This document shows, piece by piece, positions 1 to 6,058 of a stretch of DNA of 8,653 nucleotides. A model generated the notes under the pieces. It was not told the origin of the DNA, ran no database searches, and worked only from the letters and a program-made list of their open reading frames with translations. Source of the DNA: an uncultured Asticcacaulis sp. (GTDB lineage Bacteria; Pseudomonadota; Alphaproteobacteria; Caulobacterales; Caulobacteraceae); contig CAMLLA010000166.1 in the NCBI GenBank assembly GCA_946480525.1, positions 1 to 8,653 of the forward strand. Reading direction: 5' to 3'. The position numbers were made by a program, and so were the translations under genes. Numbering within the stretch: the first letter of the stretch is position 1; each line of letters starts with the position of its first letter.

Positions 1-28
1 AACCGCTTACACTTTTCGCCATATCGCT

Positions 29-3000
29 CTAGGTAAAGAACACATCGTCCTTCGTTACCGTTGCTCCGCCGTCGATCAGGGCAAGATCAACTGCAAGTCC
101 GGCCCCCGAGCCATCGGCGTCCCAATAGAGATGGCCAGTTGTGGCGTCCCAGACGAACTGGGCGGAACTGCCAACAGCTGCGCTTCCGGCGGTGAACTGC
201 GCCGTGGTCAACCTGTGTCCGGCCGCGAACCCGTAGTCCGCGCCACTGAACACCAGCCGGTCAATGGTATGGAGGAAGTCCGTGATGTGGTCGCTGCCGT
301 TGTCCGCCGCCGCGGCAAAGACAAAATCGTCCCGGCCGGTTCCACCGTTCAGACTGTCATTGCCCACTCCGCCGGCAAGAGTGTCGTTGCCGTGACCGCC
401 CGACAGCACATTGGCATTGGCATTCCCGGTGATGCGGTTGCCAAGCCCGTTGCCCGTGCCGGACACGGCCGTCCCGGCCAGGGTAAGGTGCTCGACGTCG
501 GCCCATAAGGCAAAGTCAATCGAGGCATAGACGCGGTCAGTCCCTTCATTTGCGTTTTCCAGCACGCGATCGCCGACATGATCGACATAGTAGGTATCGT
601 TACCCGCACCGCCCGACATGCGATCGTTTTCGGTGCCGCCGTCAAGCAGGTCGTCACCATCGCCACCGCTCAGTGTATCCCAGCGCTGGCCGCCGAGCAC
701 AGTGTCATTACCGGCGCCGCCGTCCAGCACGTCGCTGTCCAGGCCGCCATCAAGGCTATCGTCGCCGTCACCGCCGTTAATTGTGTCGTGGCCTGTGCCG
801 CCGGTGACAACATTGTTGCCGGCATTGCCAGTAATGGCGTTGTGGATGCCGTTGCCTGTCGCCGTCAGGTCGGCTGTCCCGCTCAGGACAAGCCCTTCGA
901 TATTGGCCACCATCGCCCAGCTGATCGACGATATGACCGTGTCGTTACCTTCACCGGCATTTTCGAGCACGCGGTCGCCAATGTGGTCGACGGAGTAAAG
1001 ATCGTTGCCCTTGCCGCCCGTCATCCGGTCGTTGTCGAGCCCTCCGTCGAGTGTGTCATTGCCGTCACCGCCAGAAAGCGTATCCCAGCGTGAACCTCCC
1101 AGCAGCGAGTCGTCATGCATGCCGCCAGTCAGGGAATCCGACCCGTCGCCGCCGTCCAGGGTATGATCGCCCAGGTCGCCGGAAAGGGTGTCGTGGCCCG
1201 CCCCGCCAATCAGCGAGTGGTCGCCGCGCCCAGCCCACACGATGTCGTTGCCGTCGCCGCCGTCGACCGTTGCCGTGTAATAGGTTTCGACAGACAGGGT
1301 GTCGTTCCCCGCACCGCCATCGGCTTCGACGCCGATACCGCTGTCGGGCAGGGCCGCGTCACCAATGGCAAGGATGCTGTCATTGCCGTCCCCGCCTGTC
1401 AGGGTCGCGTCGTCGCCCCCCACCAGGGTATCATCGCCCGCGCCGCCATTCAGGCTGTTGCCGGTCGCCAGCGCGCCGCTGATCGAGTCATCGCCGTCGC
1501 CGCCAAAGGCTGAACTGCCGGTGATGTCGACGGAAATCACGTCATCGTCTGCGCCGCCGTCAATTAGGCCTGCCCCCGATATGCTGTCGTCGCCTGGCCC
1601 GCCATTCAGCACATTGTCCGGGTGCCAGCCCGAGATCGTATCGTTGCCGTCGCCGCCTTCCGCCCTGCCCGGTCCGAACGGCGTGTTCACCGCAATAACG
1701 TCGTTTCCGCCATCGCCGTAGGCAGTGCCCGATGCTTCCAGTGTCAGGACATCGTTTCCAGCGCCACCCGACATGTCGCTCTGGCTGCGTATGGAATCGT
1801 CACCATCGCCGCCGGACAGGGTCTGCGGCCCCGGGTCGTAGCCTATCGGGCTGAGATAGGTGATCGTATCGTTGCCGATACCGCCGTCCACGACATTGCC
1901 ATGACCAAGGAACCAGATGTCGTCATCGCCGTCACCGCCCATGAGGGTGCCGACGCCTTCGATATGGTCATTACCGGCGCCACCGGACAGGCTGTCCGTT
2001 CCCCAGAAATCCATAATCGTGTCGTTGCCGTCGCCGCCTTCGACTGTGTCGCCGCCTTCGCCGCCGTCCAGGCTGTCGTCACCGCCATAGCCATAGACCG
2101 AATCGTTGGCCGCTCCGCCGGTCAGGGTGTCGGCTTCCTCGGTGCCTTCGATTATGTTGGATCCGATGGGCACGGTCTGGTCGTCAAAGACAAGCGCTTC
2201 GATGCCTGAAACCGTCGCTTCGTCGCCGTAGTAGCTGACTACGAATTCATCGAGGCCGGTTTGCGTGATGCCATAGTCCGTGCTGTCGCCGGAGAAGCGG
2301 ACCGCATCCGTGCCTTCCCCTCCGAGAATGAAGGCTCCGTTGATGGACGTTCCATCAAACGTAACCGTGTCATCGCCGTCGCCGCCACTGACCGTAACCT
2401 GGCTCGCCGAAGCCCATGCCAGGATGATGAAGCTGCCGTTCCCCTCGTCCCCCATCACGCTGCCTTCGCTTGTGATCAGGGTATCATCGCCTGCGCCACC
2501 GGACAGATTCCCCGGACCGGTCAGGATATCGTTGCCGTCACCGCCCGATATATTGAGCGTCGTGGGCACAGCGCCGAAGACGGATTGATAGGATATGGTG
2601 TCGTCGCCCGCGCCGCCATCGACGGAAACCCTTTCGCCCCACATCCATATTTCGTCGTTGTCGTCGCCGCCCAGAAGCGTCGCGTCGTCACCGCCATAGA
2701 TCGTATCGCTGCCTGCGCCACCCGAAACACTGTTCGTACCGGAATAGTCCGCCAGAGTATCGTTGCCCTCACCGCCGTCGAGCGTGTCATTGCCTTCGCC
2801 GCCGTCCAGGGTATCGTCACCGCCCAGGCCGTTGATGATCTCAGCCCCGGCGCCACCGGTCAGGCTATCCCCACCCTCGGTTCCCGTTATGATACCGGCC
2901 TCAACGAGCGCGACGGTCTGGTCGTCGAAGGCAAGATATTCAACGCCCGACAGGGTCAGGGTACTGCCGTTGTCAAATCCAATCGTAAAAGCATCGCTAC

Positions 3001-4363
3001 CGGTTCGTTCGATGCCGACACTGCCACTGTCACCCGACAGCCGGACTGTGTCGTCACCCAGGCCAGCGACGACGGTGGACTCTTCGGCGGTATAGGAACC
3101 ATTAAAGATGACCAGGTCGTCGTCCGCGCCGGCATCGATGAAATAGCCGTAACCGGAAAGGACCTCGATGACGTCATCGCCATCGCCGCCCGAAACCGTA
3201 TAGCCATCCACCTGGATGCTGTCATTGCCCGCGCCTCCGGACATATCGCCATCGCCCGACAAAGTGTCGTCGCCATCCCCACCCAGCAGCGTCACGGTGA
3301 CGAACGTATCTCTTCCGCGCTGATGGTGGATCAGGTCATTGCCCGCTCCGCCGTCAAGCACGCTGGCGACCAGATCGTGAGCATCGATCGTATCATTACC
3401 GTCGCCACCACCGGCATGGCCAGGACCGGGATTGTAATAGCCGTCCAGGCCGATGCTGTCGTCACCCGCCTCGCCCAGCAGGATATTGCTGCCTGCGTAG
3501 TCGTAGAGCTCATCGTTGCCGTCGCCGCCCAGGATGGTCGTGTCGCCAGTTCCGCCGACAAGCAGGTCATCGCCGCCCTTGCCGTCGATCCTGTCGTGGT
3601 CGTATCCCCCTATCAGGGTATCGTCGTCTTCGCTGCCTTCGTTGACGTAGAACAGGCTGCCGTCCAGTGCGATGGTGCGATCCGCGAAGACCAGGGTCTC
3701 CACGCCGGAAACGGGGATGACACGGTCGCGGAACTGGACCGCGTAGTCATCGCCGTCGTTCTGCATCGTGACTTCCGAACTGTCGATCCACAGGAACTGA
3801 AGCGTATCGTTGCCAAGTCCGCCGTAAACCGTCGCCGGCGCGGCGAACGGGTCGTTTTCCGGGACGTAAACAATGAGATCGTCATCATTGCCGGCATCGA
3901 CCGCGGCAGGCGCCTGCGAGTCGATATAGATGAGGTCGCGGCCATCGCCGCCCTCGACAGTCCCATCGCCGGCATAGATGGTATCGTTCCCGCTATCACC
4001 GAGCAGCAGGCCGCGGCCGTCGATCCGGTCGTCCCCATCGCCGCCTTCGATGGTGCCTCCCAGGCCGTGATTGTCCAACCAGTCATTGCCGGAGCCGCCA
4101 TTCAGGCTGGCGTCATAGACGACGCCACCGACAGTGATGAAATCATTGCCTTCGCCGCCCAGCAGGGTCACGCCCGTGACAGGCGTCAACAGGCTCTTGC
4201 CCTCAAGCTTGAGACGGTCGTTCCCGTCGCCGCCATCAAGCACGTCACCGCTTACGCTGCCCGTAATGCTGTCGTCCCCCTCCAGACCGAAATAGCTGTC
4301 GCCGATCGTGTCGCCATCGCTCGTCAGCGTGTCATTGCCGGTCGTTCCGTAGATGTCAGCCAT
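29..4363 (-). CDS. Giant RTX repeat protein, predicted type I secreted calcium-binding protein
   Basis: A 1444-residue acidic Gly/Asp-rich protein built from RTX nonapeptides (GGxGxDxUx), which in known families form calcium-loaded parallel beta-rolls after export. Repeats begin at about residue 8 with no signal peptide, as expected for type I substrates. Three non-RTX hinge segments (about 185-235, 438-488 and 686-735) each end in G-(V/I)-E-x-L-x-F-x-D-x-T. Residues 1086-1340 hold two copies of a module with a GDRVLEN core. From about 1345 there is no repeat: a GSDHITDF motif, then a DATTGHLYWDADGSGAG stretch, and a hydrophobic end (VFFT), typical of type I secretion regions. The ATG at 4363 follows GAGGAGGGA (4375-4367); the stop is TAG. 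I see no protease, lipase or other catalytic domain, so a surface or matrix role (adhesion, biofilm, S-layer-like) is inference. No secretion genes are in the window. Family assignment is firm; function is not. Confidence 0.95.
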   Translation of the reverse strand: MADIYGTTGNDTLTSDGDTIGDSYFGLEGDDSITGSVSGDVLDGGDGNDRLKLEGKSLLTPVTGVTLLGGEGNDFITVGGVVYDASLNGGSGNDWLDNHGLGGTIEGGDGDDRIDGRGLLLGDSGNDTIYAGDGTVEGGDGRDLIYIDSQAPAAVDAGNDDDLIVYVPENDPFAAPATVYGGLGNDTLQFLWIDSSEVTMQNDGDDYAVQFRDRVIPVSGVETLVFADRTIALDGSLFYVNEGSEDDDTLIGGYDHDRIDGKGGDDLLVGGTGDTTILGGDGNDELYDYAGSNILLGEAGDDSIGLDGYYNPGPGHAGGGDGNDTIDAHDLVASVLDGGAGNDLIHHQRGRDTFVTVTLLGGDGDDTLSGDGDMSGGAGNDSIQVDGYTVSGGDGDDVIEVLSGYGYFIDAGADDDLVIFNGSYTAEESTVVAGLGDDTVRLSGDSGSVGIERTGSDAFTIGFDNGSTLTLSGVEYLAFDDQTVALVEAGIITGTEGGDSLTGGAGAEIINGLGGDDTLDGGEGNDTLDGGEGNDTLADYSGTNSVSGGAGSDTIYGGDDATLLGGDDNDEIWMWGERVSVDGGAGDDTISYQSVFGAVPTTLNISGGDGNDILTGPGNLSGGAGDDTLITSEGSVMGDEGNGSFIILAWASASQVTVSGGDGDDTVTFDGTSINGAFILGGEGTDAVRFSGDSTDYGITQTGLDEFVVSYYGDEATVSGIEALVFDDQTVPIGSNIIEGTEEADTLTGGAANDSVYGYGGDDSLDGGEGGDTVEGGDGNDTIMDFWGTDSLSGGAGNDHIEGVGTLMGGDGDDDIWFLGHGNVVDGGIGNDTITYLSPIGYDPGPQTLSGGDGDDSIRSQSDMSGGAGNDVLTLEASGTAYGDGGNDVIAVNTPFGPGRAEGGDGNDTISGWHPDNVLNGGPGDDSISGAGLIDGGADDDVISVDITGSSAFGGDGDDSISGALATGNSLNGGAGDDTLVGGDDATLTGGDGNDSILAIGDAALPDSGIGVEADGGAGNDTLSVETYYTATVDGGDGNDIVWAGRGDHSLIGGAGHDTLSGDLGDHTLDGGDGSDSLTGGMHDDSLLGGSRWDTLSGGDGNDTLDGGLDNDRMTGGKGNDLYSVDHIGDRVLENAGEGNDTVISSISWAMVANIEGLVLSGTADLTATGNGIHNAITGNAGNNVVTGGTGHDTINGGDGDDSLDGGLDSDVLDGGAGNDTVLGGQRWDTLSGGDGDDLLDGGTENDRMSGGAGNDTYYVDHVGDRVLENANEGTDRVYASIDFALWADVEHLTLAGTAVSGTGNGLGNRITGNANANVLSGGHGNDTLAGGVGNDSLNGGTGRDDFVFAAAADNGSDHITDFLHTIDRLVFSGADYGFAAGHRLTTAQFTAGSAAVGSSAQFVWDATTGHLYWDADGSGAGLAVDLALIDGGATVTKDDVFFT
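344..703 (-). repeat. 135-residue tandem duplication, copy 2 (residues 1221-1340)
   Basis: Second copy of the C-proximal duplication: QRWDTLSGGDG, NDRM, YYVDHVGDRVLENANEG, then NGLGNRITGNANAN. It aligns with copy 1 at a constant 135-residue offset up to about residue 1299 and then has a one-residue deletion. It leads straight into the C-terminal secretion region. Confidence 0.85.
704..1108 (-). repeat. 135-residue tandem duplication, copy 1 (residues 1086-1220)
   Basis: First copy of a 405-bp direct repeat inside the RTX gene. It begins at the RWDTLSGGDG motif and includes NDRM, YSVDHIGDRVLENAGEG and the NGIHNAITGNAGNN stretch. The DNA string tatcccagcg on the plus strand at 1081-1090 recurs exactly 405 bp away at 676-685, which gives the offset directly. 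Confidence 0.85.
2159..2308 (-). other. RTX hinge segment 3 (residues 686-735)
   Basis: Third copy of the hinge: TDAVRFSGDSTDYGI, a TGLDEFVVSYYGDE stretch, then GIEALVFDDQTVPI. It lies 247 residues after copy two. No fourth copy is found at the next expected position near residue 970, where plain RTX repeats continue. Confidence 0.7.
2900..3052 (-). other. RTX hinge segment 2 (residues 438-488)
   Basis: Second copy of the hinge: DDTVRLSGDSGSVGI followed by a TGSDAFTIGFDNG stretch and GVEYLAFDDQTVAL. It lies 253 residues after the first copy and is closer in sequence to the third copy (shared RxSGDS and FDDQTV) than to the first. Confidence 0.7.
3659..3811 (-). other. RTX hinge segment 1 (residues 185-235)
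   Basis: First of three related non-RTX segments within the large RTX protein. It starts from a GNDT motif, passes through a beta-rich stretch with few glycines (QNDGDDYAVQFRDR) and ends in GVETLVFADRTIAL. It closes the first super-repeat unit. It looks like a small beta-sandwich or capping element between beta-rolls; that structural role is inference. Confidence 0.7.
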
Positions 4364-4366
4364 GGG

Positions 4367-4375
4367 TCCCTCCTC
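4367..4375 (-). promoter_or_regulatory. Ribosome binding site of the RTX gene
   Basis: Read on the minus strand this is GAGGAGGGA, three bases before the ATG at 4363 if measured from its last base, or about six from the GGAGG core. It fixes the start of the RTX protein at the residue just before the first repeats. Confidence 0.75.
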
Positions 4376-4383
4376 GAATCCGC

Positions 4384-4400
4384 CGCGCCACTCCGGCGCG
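4384..4400 (-). other. GC-rich hairpin in the RTX gene 5' leader
   Basis: CGCGCC (4384-4389), a five-base loop and GGCGCG (4395-4400) form a 6-bp all-GC stem. It lies about 20 bases upstream of the start codon and just before the ribosome binding site in the leader of the RTX gene. It might modulate mRNA folding. There is no U-tract, so it is not a terminator. Confidence 0.3.
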
Positions 4401-4451
4401 AATCCCTTGCGCCCTCAAGTATCGCTACGATTGTGGAGGATTTGTTAACCA

Positions 4452-4468
4452 TACCGGGGAAAGCGGTA
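4452..4468. promoter_or_regulatory. Candidate operator: inverted repeat TACCG-N7-CGGTA
   Basis: Perfect 5-bp arms (TACCG at 4452-4456, CGGTA at 4464-4468) flank seven bases, near the centre of the divergent intergenic region and between the weak -35 and -10 candidates of the membrane-protein gene. The dyad form would suit a dimeric regulator. The arms are short, so chance occurrence is quite possible. Confidence 0.25.
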
Positions 4469-4537
4469 ACATTTTGGTGGACAGCAGGCAGGCCAATGTC
4501 CTTGCCAAACAGTCTGCCGGATGCCACCGCTAGGCTT

Positions 4538-4545
4538 GGGGAGGA
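4538..4545 (+). promoter_or_regulatory. Ribosome binding site of the membrane-protein gene
   Basis: GGGGAGGA ends nine bases before the ATG at 4555. This is a strong Shine-Dalgarno match. It is one of the main reasons for accepting the short plus-strand gene as real although a minus-strand frame overlaps it. Confidence 0.75.
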
Positions 4546-4554
4546 TTAACCGTC

Positions 4555-4980
4555 ATGCTGACCGAAAAACGCCTGGCCGCCGCATTCGCCATTCTGTTGG
4601 GCGCCTTCGTCTGCCGCGTCGTGATGCAGGCCGTGCAGGCCGTGGGTTCCGTCCCGTGGCTGCCTGCGTTCGAACGCTGGCAGTCAGGCCTCCTGCCCTA
4701 CCCCGTCCTTTTGCTCTCCCAGGTCGCGATCATCGCCGGAAGCCTGTCGTTTCTTGCCAAGGCTGGCAAGGGCACGCTGACCCGCCGGCGGAAGTTCGGC
4801 CAGGTTCTTGCCTGTCTTGGCGGGCTTTATCTTGCCTTCGACATCTTCCGCCTCGTCCTCGGCGCCACCCTCCTCAGCGGGCACAGGTTCTTCGACAATC
4901 CCATCCCGGCCAGCTTTCACGTCGTACTGGCCCTGATGGTGCTGATCTGGGCCGGCTTTCATCTCAAACGCCAGGCCTGA
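4555..4980 (+). CDS. Small four-helix inner-membrane protein, unknown function
   Basis: A 141-residue protein with four likely membrane helices: about residues 7-29, 47-68, 82-105 and 119-136. Positive charges cluster in the loop between helices 2 and 3 (TRRRK, 76-80) and at the very end (HLKRQ), which suggests both termini and that loop are cytoplasmic. Histidines at 110, 122 and 136 and an Asp-Ile-Phe-Arg motif at 96-99 inside helix 3 are the notable polar residues. I do not recognise the family and assign no function. It starts at ATG with a strong GGGGAGGA nine bases upstream and diverges from the RTX gene across 191 bp. Its 3' end lies antisense to the tail of the enolase-superfamily gene, which stays open over 297 bp of it. 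The clear hydrophobic pattern and the ribosome binding site support it as a true gene. Confidence 0.75.
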   Translation: MLTEKRLAAAFAILLGAFVCRVVMQAVQAVGSVPWLPAFERWQSGLLPYPVLLLSQVAIIAGSLSFLAKAGKGTLTRRRKFGQVLACLGGLYLAFDIFRLVLGATLLSGHRFFDNPIPASFHVVLALMVLIWAGFHLKRQA

Positions 4981-6057
4981 AGGTTCAAGCCCAAGGCCCG
5001 GCGCGTCCGTCGGAAAATCGGCAAGCGCCAGAACACCGTGCCGATCGAACGTCAGGGACGGCGTAAAGGCGTCGCGCCGCAGCAGATGGCGGCCGTAGCC
5101 GGCTTCGAAGCCAAAAATCGGCGCGGCCTCGAGCGCCAATACCAGGCTGGCCCGCGCCAGGCAGCTGGTTTCTCCCACCTGGGCTCCGATGATCCGGCCC
5201 AGGCCCCTGGCGCGCAGCCGGCGCGTCAGATCCAGCGTACGCAGCAAACCACCCATCTTAGAGATCCGGAGGTTGACAACGAACGCACCCGGATGCGGAT
5301 CCAGCGCCAGAAAGGTTTCAAGGTCGTGTCGGTTGATCAGGCTTTCATCGAGGATGATGCTCAGCCCCGTTTCTTTTTGAATACGGATCATGGCAGCGAA
5401 GTCGCGCGCCTTGACCGGCTCCTCGACCGCCCAGACCCTGTCCGTCAGCGGCATCAGACCCGCGACGGCGGACTCCGCGTCCGGCCACAGATTGTTGCCG
5501 TCCAGCCGGACCGATGCGAAGCGCGACAACAGCTTCACACGTCTGAGATTACGCGCGGCATCCCCGGATAATTTGAGTTTGACCGCCGTCATGCCGGCGG
5601 TCCAGAAGCGCCAGGCCTGCAAATGAAAGGTCAATGGATTGTCGCTGCCGGACACCGCCGTGACCGCCTGCGGCCGGCTCAGCCCCTTCAGCCCCAGGAA
5701 GGCCTCGACCGACACGCCGTCCCGCCGCGCCAGATAGTCCAGCATGGCCAGTTCAAACGCGCAGAAGGCGCTGGGGTTGCGATCGATTTCGGCTTCGTGG
5801 GTTTCGACCAGGCCACGCAGGTCGTCAAGGGTACGCACCCGTCGGCTCCACGGCCCGATGCGGTCCTTAAGCCAGGCCACGGCGCTTTCCACCGTCTCAC
5901 CGGTCACATAGTCGCGCGGGCAGCCTTCGCCGTAACCGCACCGCCCGTCGCCATCACGCACCCGAACGATAACCGCTGCCGACGTTTTGCGCACCGCACT
6001 GGCGTGAGCGAAGGCCGCCCGGAAGGGAATTTCAACCGGGATAAGGTCTGCGTCCAT
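4684..6057 (-). CDS. Enolase-superfamily enzyme, MLE subgroup (epimerase/racemase-like)
   Basis: The frame gives 457 residues, against roughly 320-370 usual for the family. An N-terminal capping region (about 1-125) precedes a TIM-like barrel with a full MLE-subgroup active site: KxK at 160/162, metal ligands D186 (RLDGNN), E212 (VEEP) and D237 (ILDES), catalytic lysine K267 (RISKMGG) and E296 in GAQVGETS. These enzymes take an alpha-proton from a carboxylate with Mg2+ bound; relatives include dipeptide epimerases, o-succinylbenzoate synthase and N-acylamino acid racemase. The DxD motif that binds the dipeptide amino group in Ala-Glu epimerases is not seen after E296, so that specificity is doubtful. 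The family-like end is PGLGLE near residue 358. The following ~97 residues are hydrophilic, low in complexity and antisense to a membrane-protein gene, so they may be spurious. The ATG at 6057 is chosen because it follows the GH3 stop by one base and has GAGG six bases upstream. Confidence 0.85.
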   Translation of the reverse strand: MDADLIPVEIPFRAAFAHASAVRKTSAAVIVRVRDGDGRCGYGEGCPRDYVTGETVESAVAWLKDRIGPWSRRVRTLDDLRGLVETHEAEIDRNPSAFCAFELAMLDYLARRDGVSVEAFLGLKGLSRPQAVTAVSGSDNPLTFHLQAWRFWTAGMTAVKLKLSGDAARNLRRVKLLSRFASVRLDGNNLWPDAESAVAGLMPLTDRVWAVEEPVKARDFAAMIRIQKETGLSIILDESLINRHDLETFLALDPHPGAFVVNLRISKMGGLLRTLDLTRRLRARGLGRIIGAQVGETSCLARASLVLALEAAPIFGFEAGYGRHLLRRDAFTPSLTFDRHGVLALADFPTDAPGLGLEPSGLAFEMKAGPDQHHQGQYDVKAGRDGIVEEPVPAEEGGAEDEAEDVEGKIKPAKTGKNLAELPPAGQRALASLGKKRQASGDDRDLGEQKDGVGQEA

Positions 6058-6058
6058 G

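Larger units (their letters stand above)
329..4345 (-). repeat. RTX nonapeptide repeat array with ~250-residue super-repeat
   Basis: The coding DNA carries a 27-bp periodicity (nine codons) across most of this stretch, seen on the plus strand as recurring gtcgccgtcaccgcc-like strings. On top of it lies a period of roughly 750 bp. Equivalent landmarks are the hinge ends at residues 220, 473 and 720, the D-(Y/F)-x-G-(S/T)-(N/D) motif at 288, 539 and 785, and the (D/N)-(M/L)-SGGAG motif at 373, 619 and 863. All are spaced 244-253 residues. The fourth unit, from about residue 737, lacks the hinge and runs into further plain RTX repeats. Confidence 0.85.
4364..4554. promoter_or_regulatory. Divergent intergenic region
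   Basis: This 191-bp stretch separates the starts of the minus-strand RTX gene and the plus-strand membrane-protein gene, so it should hold the promoters of both. Its middle part (about 4420-4480) is more AT-rich than its surroundings. A weak plus-strand sigma70-like pair, TTGTTA (4442-4447) and TAACAT (4467-4472), has a 19-bp spacer, longer than usual. I found no convincing promoter hexamers on the minus strand. No open reading frame of its own is evident here. Confidence 0.5.

Noticed and set aside
1..28. Terminator downstream of the RTX gene
   Set aside because: Only 28 bases remain after the stop, with no visible stem-loop. The window ends too soon to judge.
578..2209. Several other long plus-strand frames antisense to the RTX gene
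   Set aside because: Same cause: the 27-bp repeat keeps stop codons out of antisense frames. All give low-complexity translations.
344..4345. Possible CRISPR array or minisatellite
   Set aside because: The short-period repeats are diverged, in frame at nine codons and translate to calcium-binding motifs. There are no identical repeats separated by unique spacers.
2261..4549. Plus-strand open frame of about 760 codons, antisense to the RTX gene
   Set aside because: It is a product of the repeated GC-rich codons of the RTX array. Its translation is a monotonous V/I-A-V-A-A pattern mirroring the nonapeptide period, and it has no recognisable domain. The minus-strand reading has clear RTX motifs, a ribosome binding site and a secretion region.
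4981..5040. Terminator between the convergent membrane-protein and MLE-type genes
   Set aside because: I found no GC-rich stem followed by a T-run on either strand. The reading frames overlap here, which leaves no spare intergenic DNA.
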